A stretch of DNA of 64,000 nucleotides from positions 109,141-173,140 of the forward strand of contig CAWIEI010000002.1 of assembly GCA_963834965.1 (NCBI GenBank), read 5' to 3'. This document shows positions 34,304 through 43,217 of this stretch, one piece after another. The first letter of the stretch is position 1. Each line of letters starts with the position of its first letter. Origin of the DNA: Fodinibacter sp963834965 (lineage in GTDB: Bacteria > Actinomycetota > Actinomycetes > Actinomycetales > Dermatophilaceae). The notes beneath the pieces were generated by a model. It searched no databases, was not told the DNA's origin, and worked only from the letters and a program-made list of their open reading frames with translations. The position numbers and the translations under genes were made by a program.

Positions 34304-35392
34304 TCAGCCGAAGGCCAGGGTGACCGTCGTAGCAGTGCGTCGTACCTGCCGCGCGCCCAGGCCCTCCGAGGCTGCCCCCACGTGCGCGCGCACCACCAGC
34401 CGGCCGAGGTCGTAGCCGTCGGGAGCGGCCAGCGTCACCTCCGCGGAGCCGTTCGCCTCGTCGACGCCGACGTCGGCCGACCCGTCGGGCACGTCGAGCA
34501 GGGCGAGCGCCACGACCCGGCCCACCCGCGGCCCGAGCGCCTCGCCCGGCTGCGCCGGACGGATGCCGACCTCCTGCGACAGCGCGCTACCGGGCGGCAC
34601 GCCCAGGGCGGCCCGCAGCGCCTCGACGTGGCCGAGGGCGAACCAGTCGCCGGGCCCCACCCGCACCAGGGCACGGGCGCCGGGGGCGTCGGGCGCGAAC
34701 CACGCGGCGTCGAGCCCGCGCACCAGCGCCGCGGGGATGCCGTCTGCCTTGCCCTTCACGAGGTCGGCTGCCGCGGCCACCTCGTCGGCCACGGCGCGCA
34801 TCGTCACGGCCAGCGGGCGGCCGTCGTGGTCGCTGGCGCCGCGCAGGTCCTCGAGCACGGCCAGGCCCGCGCTGCCCAGGGCAAGGTCGGTGAGGCCGTC
34901 GCGCCAGGGCCGCCCCGCAGTGTCGCTGAGCACCACCGCCAGCGGTGTGGCAGAGGGCAGCCCGAGCCGGTCGAGCAGCGCGGCACGCAGCCGGGCCGCC
35001 TCGGCGTCGGGGTCGTCGGGCAGCACGAGCACCCGGGCCGACGGGCCGGTGTTCGAGGCGTCGACCCCGGCGGCGGCCATCACCGGCCCGGCCACCGACT
35101 CGACGACGCGGGTGACGCCGTCGGCGGAGCGGCGCTCGGCGACGACGCGCACGGTGCCGGCGGTGACGGCATCCTCGCGGGTGCCGGCCCAGGTCAGCCC
35201 CCGCGCCTTGGAGACGACCTTGCTCGACACCACCAGGCAGTCGCCGGCCAGCAGGGTGGCCCCGGATGCCGGGAGCGCGTCGACGAGGAGCCCGGCCAGG
35301 TCGGCGCCCGCCGCCACCTCGCCGATGCCCACGACGGGAACCACGGTGAGCCCGCCGCCCGGGGTGGGCGACGGCATCCGGGCGTCCGTCAC
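34304..35392 (-). CDS. cofE: Coenzyme F420-0:L-glutamate ligase (CofE/FbiB N-domain type)
   Basis: 362 residues from GTG 35392, overlapping the cofD stop by four bases. GDCLVVSSKVVSKARGLTW, ASNTGPSARVLVLPDDPDA, PLAVVLSDTAGRPWRDGLTD and VADEVAAAADLVKGKADGIP are standard CofE motifs (residues ~15-245). The enzyme adds glutamate to F420-0 with GTP. Mycobacterial FbiB carries a C-terminal nitroreductase-fold domain; here the remaining ~115 residues (ALVRVGPGDWFALGHVEALR onward) show no flavin-binding motif I recognise. Confidence 0.85.
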   Translation of the reverse strand: MTDARMPSPTPGGGLTVVPVVGIGEVAAGADLAGLLVDALPASGATLLAGDCLVVSSKVVSKARGLTWAGTREDAVTAGTVRVVAERRSADGVTRVVESVAGPVMAAAGVDASNTGPSARVLVLPDDPDAEAARLRAALLDRLGLPSATPLAVVLSDTAGRPWRDGLTDLALGSAGLAVLEDLRGASDHDGRPLAVTMRAVADEVAAAADLVKGKADGIPAALVRGLDAAWFAPDAPGARALVRVGPGDWFALGHVEALRAALGVPPGSALSQEVGIRPAQPGEALGPRVGRVVALALLDVPDGSADVGVDEANGSAEVTLAAPDGYDLGRLVVRAHVGAASEGLGARQVRRTATTVTLAFG

Positions 35393-36366
35393 GCGGGCAC
35401 CGCGGCGGCCATCCGCAGCGCGTGCTCCGCGATGCGCGCGGTGGCCGGCACGTCGGTCATCAGCAGGGGCCCGTCGAAGACCTCGACCGTGGCGCGGCGC
35501 AGGGTGGTGCCCGCGTCGGCCGGGTCGACGAGCCACCCGTCGAGGAAGTCCTCGTAGAGCCCGCCGACGGCCTCTGCCGTGGTGTCGACGCCGATGGCCT
35601 CGAGGCACGCGTCGGCGTGGCCGCGCACCGGGCGTCCGGAGATCAGTGGGGACACGCCGACCACCGGGGCGGTGGTGCCGCGCAACGCGTCTCGCACCCC
35701 GGGGACGCCGAGGACGATGCCGATCGACACCACCGGGTTGCTCGGCGGCAGGAGGACGACGTCGGCCTTGCGGATGGCGTCGAGCACCCGCGGTGTGGCG
35801 GTGGCGCGGTCGAGCCCGGCGACGACGAAGCGGCGGGCCGGCACGGAGGCCTGGTGGCGGACCCACCACTCCTGGAAGTGGATCGCGCGCTCGCCCCCCT
35901 CGCCGTCGTCGACGACGACGTGCGTCTCGACCGGCACGTCGGTCATCGGCACCAGCTCGATGCGCTTCTCCGGCAGGCCCCACCGGGCCGCGAGCCGGGC
36001 CGTGACCTCGGAGAGCGAGGCCCCCTGCCCGAGCCACTGCGAGCGCACGACGTGGGTGCCGATGTCGAGGTCGCCGAGCGCGAACCACTGCGGCACAGCG
36101 CCGTAGGCCGCGAGCTCGCCCTGCACGCGGTGGCTCTCGTCGGCGCGACCCCAGCCCTGGCCCTCGTGCACGCCGTCACCCAGGGTGTAGAGCAGCGTGT
36201 CGAGGTCGGGGCAGACCCGCAGGCCGAAGAGCGTGATGTCGTCACCGGTGTTCGCGATGACGGTGACCGTCGAGTCGGCGAGCCCGGGGGTGGTGTCGAG
36301 GTGGTGGCGCAGGCCGCGGACGAAGCGAGCTCCGCCGACGCCGCCCGCCAGGGCCGTGATGTGCAT
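35389..36366 (-). CDS. cofD: 2-phospho-L-lactate/phosphoenolpyruvate transferase CofD (FbiA)
   Basis: 325 residues. MHITALAGGVGGARFVRGL is the diagnostic CofD N-terminus; VIANTGDDITLFGLRVCPDL, LYTLGDGVHEGQGWGRADES, LPPSNPVVSIGIVLGVPGVR and VGVSPLISGRPVRGHAD follow in order. The enzyme joins the lactyl or enolpyruvyl phosphate moiety to Fo in F420 synthesis. It is divergent from whiB, as in mycobacteria, and translationally coupled to cofE. Confidence 0.92.
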   Translation of the reverse strand: MHITALAGGVGGARFVRGLRHHLDTTPGLADSTVTVIANTGDDITLFGLRVCPDLDTLLYTLGDGVHEGQGWGRADESHRVQGELAAYGAVPQWFALGDLDIGTHVVRSQWLGQGASLSEVTARLAARWGLPEKRIELVPMTDVPVETHVVVDDGEGGERAIHFQEWWVRHQASVPARRFVVAGLDRATATPRVLDAIRKADVVLLPPSNPVVSIGIVLGVPGVRDALRGTTAPVVGVSPLISGRPVRGHADACLEAIGVDTTAEAVGGLYEDFLDGWLVDPADAGTTLRRATVEVFDGPLLMTDVPATARIAEHALRMAAAVPA

Positions 36367-36552
36367 GTGCGAGAGTCTGTCAGTCGGGTTCCGAGCGCGG
36401 CGAGTCCGCCCCGAAACGCCGGGGGAGTGGGAAAAACAGCACCGAATACACCATTCGGCTTGACGTGGAGCGCATGACACGCGTGTAATTCCATCCATGT
36501 ACTCCGAGAATCTCCACCGGAGCACACGGGTCGAAGGGTCGAGGAGGGAAGC
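36367..36552. promoter_or_regulatory. cofD-whiB divergent promoter region
   Basis: Contains the palindrome ACACGCGTGT (36477-36486), which includes a GACAC word, the core of WhiA/WhiB sites described in Streptomyces, and the nonamer CGTGTAATT (36482-36490) shared with 16584. A GAGGAGGG ribosome-binding site precedes the whiB ATG. Confidence 0.4.
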
Positions 36553-36828
36553 ATGCACGAGCTCTATGTGATCGACGGGATGCTCGACGAGGGTGAGCCC
36601 GAGGACGGTGCTCTCTCCTGGCAGGAGCGGTCGCTGTGCGCGCAGACCGACCCTGAGGCGTTCTTCCCCGAGAAGGGCGGGTCCACCCGCGAGGCCAAGA
36701 AGGTCTGCGTGGGGTGCGAGGTGCGCTCCGAGTGCCTCGAGTACGCCCTCGCCAACGACGAGCGGTTCGGCATCTGGGGTGGGCTGTCCGAGCGCGAGCG
36801 GCGCAAGCTGAAGAAGCGCGCGGTCTGA
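36553..36828 (+). CDS. whiB: WhiB-family [4Fe-4S] transcription factor, WhiB2/WhmD-like
   Basis: 91 residues. Four cluster cysteines are C29, C52, C55 and C61 (CVGCEVRSEC), followed by GIWGG (73-77) and the basic C-terminus ERRKLKKRAV. Length, acidic N-terminus and position next to cofD/cofE match the WhiB2 (WhmD, Streptomyces WhiB) group that works with WhiA in septation and sporulation genes. The upstream palindrome with GACAC could allow autoregulation (inference). Confidence 0.93.
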   Translation: MHELYVIDGMLDEGEPEDGALSWQERSLCAQTDPEAFFPEKGGSTREAKKVCVGCEVRSECLEYALANDERFGIWGGLSERERRKLKKRAV

Positions 36829-36862
36829 CCGGGGCACCCTGCCCCGGCCCGCCGCCCCACGG

Positions 36863-39800
36863 ATGACTCTGGCTCCCACCCGTCCCACGTCCACCCCGTC
36901 CGCCGCGGACGGGGTGGAGCCGAGCGTGACCGCGGTCGTCATCACCCGCCGTGACGCCCGCGGCCTGGCCGCCCTGCTCGACGCGGTGCTCGGCCAGAAC
37001 CTGCCCCCGGATGCCGTGCTCGTCCTCGACCGCAGCGACGGCGCCGCCATCCCGGCGGCCGACAGCGGCGACGACCCGACCGACCACCCCGTCACGGGCG
37101 ACCACGTCACGCTCGACCACAGCTCGGTCACCGTCGCGGGCGTCGTCGACACGGCACGGCGCACCCACGCCGTGCCCGTCACCGTGCTGCCGGTCGACCC
37201 GTACACGCCCGCCCGCACCGCCACCCACCGCGCGCTGCTCGACACCGACGTCGACCTGCCCCCGACCACCCTGGCCTGGCTGCTCCCGGTGGGCACCACC
37301 CCGGAGCCGGGCGCGCTCGTGGCCCTGGTCGACACCTGGCGGCGCTCGCCGTCGGCCGGAGTGGTCGGCCCCAAGCACCTCGACGCGAACGCCCCGCACC
37401 TGCTGCGGGCGCTGGCCATCCGTACCACCCGGGGCGGGCGGCTGCTGTCCCGTCCCCGGCTGGGCGAGCCCGACCAGGGCCAGTACGACCGGTCCACCGA
37501 CGCCCTGGGCGTGCCGTTCGCCGGCTCCCTCGTCGAGCGCGACCTGCTCGACACGCTGCGCGGCTGGGAGGCCTCGTTCGGCGACGTGGGCGCCGACCTC
37601 GACCTCGGGTGGCGCGCGCACAACGCCGGCCGCCGTGTGGTCGTCGTCCCCACGGCCCGGATGCGCACCGAGCCGGGGGTGGCTCCCGCCGGCGCGAGCA
37701 CGGCGGCTCGCCGCCGCTCCGGCCGCCGGGTGGCCCTGGCGCGCTCGCCGTGGTGGGCCTCGCCCTTCCTCGCGGCCTGGATCGCCGTCACCTCGGTGGT
37801 CGCCGCCCTGGGCCTGCTGCTGCTCAAGCGTCCCCGGGCGGCCGGGGACGAGCTGTCGTCACTGGCCTCCCTCGACCCCTTCCGCGGCACCGCCGCCCGG
37901 TGGCGCACGCGGCACCGCCGCGAGGTCAGCCGCCGCGACCTGCGCGCCCTGTTCGAGCCGCGCCGGGCCGTGCTCACCGGGTGGGGCGACGCCGTGCACG
38001 ACGCCCTGGTGTCACCTCGGCCACCGATCGGCGACGAGGCCAACGAGCTCAACCCGCGCTCGTGGATCCTCGCCGTGCTGCGCCACCCCGGGGTGCTCGC
38101 CGCCGCCGGGGCCCTGCTCGTCTCCGCCGTCGCCGGCCGCTCCCTCGGGATCGGCGTGGTCACCGGTGCCGGCTCGGGGCTCGTCGGCGGCGAGCTGATG
38201 GGCAACCGGGCCGACGCCACGGTGCTCTGGCACGCCTGGTCCGACGGGTGGACCGGCCCCGGCCTGGGCGGCCCCGACCCGGCCGGCCCCTGGGCGCCGC
38301 TGCTCGCCCCGCCCACCTGGCTCGTCGACCACGTCCCGCTCCTGCCGTCACCGGGGTCCGCGGCGGGTCTGGTGGTCGCCCTCCTCGTCATCCTCGGGAT
38401 GCCGCTGGCGGCCGTCAGTGCCTACCTCGCCCTGCGCCCCGTGGTCGCCACCCGCTGGGTGCGCGGGCTGTCGGCGTTCGGGTGGGCGACCACCGGTGTC
38501 GCCGCCGCCTCCGTGGCCCAGGGCCGGCTCGGGGCCCTCGTCGCCCTCATCCTGCTGCCGCCCATCGCCTGCGGCCTGTGGCTCCTGGCGGTGCGCCGCT
38601 CCACGGCCACCAGCGCCTTCGCCACGGCGCTCGCAGCGCTGGTGCTCGGTGCGTTCAGCCCGGTGCTGCTCGTGCTGGTGACCGCGCTGGCCCTCGTCGT
38701 GGCCGTGGTGCGCTCCGGGGTGCGTCGCCACGCCCTGGTCGTCGCGGTCGTGCCGGTCGCGGTGCTGGCGCCCTGGCTGGTGCGGCAGGCGGAGGCCTCC
38801 TGGCCGGTGCTCGTCGCCGGCGTCGGCCTCGCCCAGTGGGGTGGCTCGACGCCCGCTCCCTGGCAGCTGGCCCTGCTCAACACGGGTGGCGCGGGGGCGC
38901 CCCTGGTGTGGACCGCCGCCCCGCTCGTCGCGGTCGCCGTGCTCGCCCTGCTGCGCGGTCGCGGCTGGGGCAGCGCCACGACGATGCTGGCCCTGCTCGC
39001 GCCGGTGCTGCTGGCGCTCGCCCTGGTCGCACCCGGCATCCGCCTGGGCACGGTGCCCGCCGGCGTCGCCGGCGCGGGGGAGCCGATCACGCTCTGGTCG
39101 GGCACCCTGCTCCTGCCACTGGCCCTGGTGGTGGTGCTGGCCCTGGCCCGCGGTCTCGACGGCGTGCGGCTGCAGCGGCCGGCGTCGGGCGCGCACCTGC
39201 CGGCCCTGGCCCGGCGCACCGGTGCCGTGGTCGGTGCTGCGGCCGTCGCCGTGTCCGCCGGCGGGGTCGCCTGGGCCACCCTCGGCACCGAGCTCGCCCC
39301 CTGGCAGGACCCGCGCCCCGCCGTCTCGGTCGACCAGGCCGAGGGCGCGTTCGCGACCCGGGCGCTGTTCATCGTGCCGGGAACCCGGGGTGCCGGCTAC
39401 CGCTTCGTCGGGCGCGAGGCCTCCGACGTGTCGCGGCCGCTCCCGAGCGTCGACCGGGCCGACGGGTCCCTGGCCGACCGGGTCAGCGCCGCGCTCGGCG
39501 ACGGGTCCACCGGCCCGTCGCTGTTCGGTGACACCGCCACCGACCTGCTCGCCGTGCGTGCCGGCCTGGTGCCCGAGGTGGCCCGACGGCTCGACGCCAC
39601 CGACGGCCTGCAGCCCATCGCCCCTCGCGACGGCTGGACGATGTGGCGGGTGAGCCCGACGGGCACCGGCGTCGAGCTCGTGGCGCCGCCCCGGCTGCGG
39701 CTCGAGACTCCCGGCGGCACCCGGCTGGTCACCACCACCGGCCAGAGCGCAGCCACCCGCACCACCGTCGACGTGCCGCCGGGCAGCCGGCTCGTCGTCG

Positions 39801-40036
39801 CCGAGCCGCTCGGCTGGGCGCAGCACGCCGTGGTCTCCGTCGACGGGGTTCCCGTGCAGCCCGTCCCCGGCCCGCGCACGCCCACCTACGTTCTCCCGGT
39901 CGGTACCGGCCGGCTCACCGTCGACGTCACCGATCCCTCCCGCTGGTGGCACGTCGGCCAGGTGCTGGCCGTGCTGGCCCTGGCCTTCCTCGCGGTGCCC
40001 TTCGGCCGGCGCGAGTCCCGGGTGGGCCACGGATGA
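36863..40036 (+). CDS. Very large GT2-domain polytopic membrane protein
   Basis: 1057 residues. Residues ~20-310 are a GT2-like domain (TAVVITRRDARGLAALLDAV, VVGPKHLDANAPHLLRA, SFGDVGADLDLGWRAHNAGR); the canonical DxD is weak. About a dozen membrane helices fill residues ~300-790, then an extracytoplasmic ~260-residue domain and a last helix near the C-terminus (VLAVLALAFLAVPFG). Similar proteins lie downstream of whiB in many actinomycetes. It may build or extend an envelope glycan. The next gene starts within its stop codon (ATGA). Confidence 0.7.
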   Translation: MTLAPTRPTSTPSAADGVEPSVTAVVITRRDARGLAALLDAVLGQNLPPDAVLVLDRSDGAAIPAADSGDDPTDHPVTGDHVTLDHSSVTVAGVVDTARRTHAVPVTVLPVDPYTPARTATHRALLDTDVDLPPTTLAWLLPVGTTPEPGALVALVDTWRRSPSAGVVGPKHLDANAPHLLRALAIRTTRGGRLLSRPRLGEPDQGQYDRSTDALGVPFAGSLVERDLLDTLRGWEASFGDVGADLDLGWRAHNAGRRVVVVPTARMRTEPGVAPAGASTAARRRSGRRVALARSPWWASPFLAAWIAVTSVVAALGLLLLKRPRAAGDELSSLASLDPFRGTAARWRTRHRREVSRRDLRALFEPRRAVLTGWGDAVHDALVSPRPPIGDEANELNPRSWILAVLRHPGVLAAAGALLVSAVAGRSLGIGVVTGAGSGLVGGELMGNRADATVLWHAWSDGWTGPGLGGPDPAGPWAPLLAPPTWLVDHVPLLPSPGSAAGLVVALLVILGMPLAAVSAYLALRPVVATRWVRGLSAFGWATTGVAAASVAQGRLGALVALILLPPIACGLWLLAVRRSTATSAFATALAALVLGAFSPVLLVLVTALALVVAVVRSGVRRHALVVAVVPVAVLAPWLVRQAEASWPVLVAGVGLAQWGGSTPAPWQLALLNTGGAGAPLVWTAAPLVAVAVLALLRGRGWGSATTMLALLAPVLLALALVAPGIRLGTVPAGVAGAGEPITLWSGTLLLPLALVVVLALARGLDGVRLQRPASGAHLPALARRTGAVVGAAAVAVSAGGVAWATLGTELAPWQDPRPAVSVDQAEGAFATRALFIVPGTRGAGYRFVGREASDVSRPLPSVDRADGSLADRVSAALGDGSTGPSLFGDTATDLLAVRAGLVPEVARRLDATDGLQPIAPRDGWTMWRVSPTGTGVELVAPPRLRLETPGGTRLVTTTGQSAATRTTVDVPPGSRLVVAEPLGWAQHAVVSVDGVPVQPVPGPRTPTYVLPVGTGRLTVDVTDPSRWWHVGQVLAVLALAFLAVPFGRRESRVGHG

Positions 40037-41562
40037 GCCGGCTCAGCGGCATCACGGCTGGGCTGCGGCGCGGCGCACGACGGATCAACGTCGGCGGTAT
40101 CGCCCGGGTGGTCGTGGTGGCCGGGGCCGGGGTGGCCCTGGTGCACGTCGCCACCAGCCGTCCCGTCGAGATCGACCTCGTCGCCGCCACCGGGCAGCAG
40201 CACACCCCGCTGGTCGGCACCTCGCTCGCGACCCGCGTCGAGCTCGCCTGTCCCGGGCCCGAGCTGGCCGGCATCCCCGGCATCCCCGACATTCCGCTCG
40301 CCTCGTCCATCACGGCCGCGTCCGGGCCAGCAGCGCTCCTGCCGGTGCCCGCGGGTGGGGCGGGGCGCCTGGTCGCCGCCTCCGGTGCGACGACGTTGCT
40401 CACCCTCTCCGATCGCCCGGGCAACGGGTCGGCACTGCTCCCGGCCCGGGCGGCCACCTCGGCCGGAGCGGTGGAGCCGACCCTGCTGACGGGCGACGGG
40501 TCGATGGCACCGGCCGCTGCGGGCAGCCAGGAGTGGCGCACCGACACGGCGGGGCTGCGCGGGCTGGTCACCACCCCCTGCGCCGCCGGCGGCTCCGACC
40601 TGTGGCTGGTGGCCGGTGGCGCCGGCCCCGGCCGGCAGGAGCGGCTCATCCTCACCAACCCGGGCGCGAACCCGGTCACCACCGACGTGGCGGTGCACGG
40701 GGGAGCGGGCCAGCTCGGGGACCCCGTCGTCGAGACCGTGCCGTCGGGCGGCCGGGTCAGCGTGCTGCTCGACGCCCGGTACGCCCAGGAGGCGCACCCC
40801 GTCGTCCACGTGCGCTCCGACGGCGGCGGCGTGCAGGCCACGCTCACCGACACCTGGGTCGACGGCAGCACCCCGCTGGGGGCCGACACCACCGTCGCGA
40901 CGGCGCCCCCGTCGGGCGTGCAGGTCGTGCCCGGGGTCGTCGTCGACCCCACCGGCACCAGCTCGGTGCGCGTGGCCGTGCCGGGCGACCAGGATGCCGT
41001 CGTGCGGGTCAGCGTGCTCGACCGCTCCGGCCTGGTGCCGTGGACCGGCGAGAGCGTGCTCAGCGTCTCCGCCGGTGCGGTCGGCGAGCTGCCGCTGAAG
41101 GGGCTGCCCGCCGGCACCTACGCGCTCGCCCTGCGGGCCGACGTCCCGGTCGTCGCGGCGGCGTTCAGCCGGGTCGGCACCGGCGCGGCTCCCGGCGAGA
41201 TCGCCTGGTCCCCGGCGGCCACCGGCGTCGACAGCGTGGGCGGTGCGGCCCTCGCCCCGGTCGCGGCCATCGAGCGCACCCTCCAGCTCGTCAGCACCGG
41301 GGGCAACAGCACCGCCGAGGTGGTCACGGTCATCGACGGCACCCCGCGCACCCGCCGGCTCGACCTGCTTGCCGACCGGGTCGCGAGCGTGCCGCTCGAC
41401 GGCGCGGCATCCGTGTGGGTGCGCCGCATCACCGGCAGCGGCGAGCTGCGCGGCACGGTGCTCTCCTCGAGCGGCACCGGTGCGGCCCGGATGCTGTCGG
41501 CGATGCCGCTGGGCGAGAGCGCGGTGACCTCCGAGGTCAGCCGGGCCTTCCCGCTGCCCTGA
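40033..41562 (+). CDS. DUF5719 family membrane-anchored protein
   Basis: 509 residues, ATG overlapping the previous stop. One N-terminal helix (about residues 22-42) and a long extracytoplasmic part rich in beta-sandwich-like strands, with repeated phrases such as ERLILTNPGANPVTTDVAV and ERTLQLVSTGGNSTAEVVTV. DUF5719 proteins are almost always coded with the large GT2 membrane protein upstream, so the two probably act together. No catalytic motif is seen. Confidence 0.75.
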   Translation: MSRLSGITAGLRRGARRINVGGIARVVVVAGAGVALVHVATSRPVEIDLVAATGQQHTPLVGTSLATRVELACPGPELAGIPGIPDIPLASSITAASGPAALLPVPAGGAGRLVAASGATTLLTLSDRPGNGSALLPARAATSAGAVEPTLLTGDGSMAPAAAGSQEWRTDTAGLRGLVTTPCAAGGSDLWLVAGGAGPGRQERLILTNPGANPVTTDVAVHGGAGQLGDPVVETVPSGGRVSVLLDARYAQEAHPVVHVRSDGGGVQATLTDTWVDGSTPLGADTTVATAPPSGVQVVPGVVVDPTGTSSVRVAVPGDQDAVVRVSVLDRSGLVPWTGESVLSVSAGAVGELPLKGLPAGTYALALRADVPVVAAAFSRVGTGAAPGEIAWSPAATGVDSVGGAALAPVAAIERTLQLVSTGGNSTAEVVTVIDGTPRTRRLDLLADRVASVPLDGAASVWVRRITGSGELRGTVLSSSGTGAARMLSAMPLGESAVTSEVSRAFPLP

Positions 41563-41589
41563 CGCCAGGCCTCCCGGGTGGGCGCCGGG

Positions 41590-42018
41590 TCAGGCGTCGG
41601 GGTCCAGGCCCGGGTCGAGCTCCTGCGGGGGCACACCGAGCAGCGCGGCCACCTGCTCGGTGACCACCTCGCGCACGATGTCGGCCAGGTCGAGCTCGTC
41701 CTGCGCCCGCGCCTCCACCGGGCGGCGGTAGACGACGACCCGGTGCGGGCGGGTGCTCGTGGCCCGCAGCAGCCGGCCCAGCGCGGCGGTCTGCTCCTCC
41801 CACGGGGCGGGGTCCTGCCCGGGCACGTCCTCGACCGCGAACTCCAGGCCGGCGTAGCGGGTGCCCAGGTGCGGGCGCAGCCGGTCGGCGGCGTCGAGCA
41901 CCAGGGTGTCGAAGCGCGCCCGGCGGGTCTGCATCGCCGGCACGGGCGGCCACGCCAAGGGGCCACGGACCCCCCGGCCGTGGCGCTCACGGCGGCGCGC
42001 AGCTGTCACGAGCCGCAT
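41590..42018 (-). CDS. Zincin-like metallopeptidase family protein with degenerate active site
   Basis: 142 residues from ATG 42018. Its overall pattern (RFDTLVLDAADRLRPHLG, VVVYRRPVEARAQDELDLAD) matches the small zincin-like family represented in mycobacteria by the gene next to whiB2. In active relatives the helix carries HExxH; here the same place reads IVREVVTEQVAALLGV, so both zinc-binding histidines are absent. It is therefore probably not a peptidase. Divergent from the DUF3499 gene. Confidence 0.7.
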   Translation of the reverse strand: MRLVTAARRRERHGRGVRGPLAWPPVPAMQTRRARFDTLVLDAADRLRPHLGTRYAGLEFAVEDVPGQDPAPWEEQTAALGRLLRATSTRPHRVVVYRRPVEARAQDELDLADIVREVVTEQVAALLGVPPQELDPGLDPDA

Positions 42019-42056
42019 GCTACGGCGTGCCTCCCCGGGCCGTCGGCAGCGCCGCC

Positions 42057-42062
42057 TAGAGT
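42057..42062 (+). promoter_or_regulatory. Leaderless -10 box TAGAGT for DUF3499 gene
   Basis: TAGAGT ends seven bases before the GTG at 42070. Confidence 0.5.
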
Positions 42063-42069
42063 TCCTGGA

Positions 42070-42450
42070 GTGAACCTGTCCCGTCGGTGCTCGAAGACGG
42101 CGTGCCGTGGCCCCGCGGTCGCCACGCTGACCTACGTCTACTCCGACCGGGCCGCCGTGCTGGGCCCCCTGGCCACCTACGCCGAGCCGCACACCTACGA
42201 CCTCTGCGCCGAGCACGCCAACCGGATGACGGCGCCACGGGGTTGGGAGGTCGTCCGTCTCGCCAGCGACTACCCCGAGCCCCAGCCCAGCACCGACGAC
42301 CTGCTCGCCCTCGCCGACGCGGTGCGTGAGGCCGGCCGGCCCCGGCCTCCCGCACCCGAGCGCGAGCCCGTCGAGGCGTTGCCGCCGATGGTGCCCGGCG
42401 AGGTGCGCCGTGGCCACCTGCGCGTCCTGCGGGGCAGCGCCGAGGGCTGA
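42070..42450 (+). CDS. DUF3499 family zinc-ribbon-like protein
   Basis: 126 residues from GTG 42070. The N-terminus NLSRRCSKTACRGPAVATLT and YDLCAEHANRMTAPRGWEVV give a CxxxxC...CxxH set able to bind zinc, the mark of DUF3499. The C-terminal half is charged and proline-rich. The family is conserved next to manB and whiB2 in actinomycetes; its function is unknown. The candidate promoter is leaderless. Confidence 0.85.
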   Translation: MNLSRRCSKTACRGPAVATLTYVYSDRAAVLGPLATYAEPHTYDLCAEHANRMTAPRGWEVVRLASDYPEPQPSTDDLLALADAVREAGRPRPPAPEREPVEALPPMVPGEVRRGHLRVLRGSAEG

Positions 42451-42546
42451 GCCCGACACCCACGCCGCCCTCAGCCGTTCGGGCAGACGTCGCTGTCCCT
42501 TCGGTCACACCCTGGGCGGTTCCCCTCCTCGCCGTGTGCGTCTTCG

Positions 42547-42575
42547 TATGCTGAACGTGGCCGATTGATCGGCCA
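42547..42575 (+). promoter_or_regulatory. tad-like operon promoter with palindromic operator
   Basis: TATGCT at 42547-42552 is a good -10 box. Six bases further the perfect palindrome TGGCCGATTGATCGGCCA (42558-42575) covers the expected transcription start, the usual place for a repressor site. Confidence 0.5.
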
Positions 42576-42596
42576 TCGAACGACATCGGAGGTGCC

Positions 42597-43217
42597 GTGT
42601 TGTCGCGGCCGCGCCACCGTCGACCCCGCCCGAGAGGGCTACCGGCCGCGCACCCCGAGCGCGGTGCGGTAGCGGTCGAGGCTGGCATCGTCTTCATGCT
42701 GCTGTTCACCATCCTCGCGGGTGTCGTCGACGTGTCGATGATGTTCCGCACGACCTACGAGGTGAGCTCGGCGTCGCGAGCCGGGGCGCGCCTCGCGGCG
42801 CAGGAGCCGCTCTCCCCGGACCTCGCGGCGGACGCGGCGCAGCAGGTCGCCAGCGCGATGGACGGCATGAACTACTCACGGATCACGAAGCTGTGGGTCT
42901 ACAAGGCGAACCCCAACTCCCCCACCGGGGAGCCGGCATCGGACAGCAACTGCACCTCGGGAGTGAAGTGCGTGAAGTTCACGGTCTCCGATGACCACGG
43001 GCACCCCAAGGTGAGCGCCCCGGTCGGTTCCTGGACCGGACGCAGGGCGTGCGCCGTGGACCCGGTCGCGGGCGTCGACCAGGTCGACGCCGTGGGCGTG
43101 CGGGTGCAGTACCAGCACGAGGCGCCGATCATGTTCGGCGACGGCAAGCTGATCCAGGAGACGACGACCATGCGGCTCGAGCAGCTCTCGTCGGCGCTCG
43201 TGTGCTCGACGCCATGA
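42597..43217 (+). CDS. TadE-like pseudopilin
   Basis: 206 residues from GTG 42597 with GGAGG five bases upstream. After a basic leader, ERGAVAVEAGIVFMLLFTIL is the TadE signature (glutamate at position +5 of a hydrophobic helix). The rest is extracytoplasmic, with two CxxGxxC-type cysteine pairs (NCTSGVKC). TadE proteins are minor pseudopilins of Tad/Flp secretion systems. No Tad ATPase, prepilin peptidase or major pilin lies nearby. The next gene overlaps by four bases. Confidence 0.85.
   Translation: MLSRPRHRRPRPRGLPAAHPERGAVAVEAGIVFMLLFTILAGVVDVSMMFRTTYEVSSASRAGARLAAQEPLSPDLAADAAQQVASAMDGMNYSRITKLWVYKANPNSPTGEPASDSNCTSGVKCVKFTVSDDHGHPKVSAPVGSWTGRRACAVDPVAGVDQVDAVGVRVQYQHEAPIMFGDGKLIQETTTMRLEQLSSALVCSTP

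Noticed and set aside
34304..35392. Naming this gene fbiB
   Set aside because: The nitroreductase-fold domain that defines mycobacterial FbiB is not visible, so cofE is safer.
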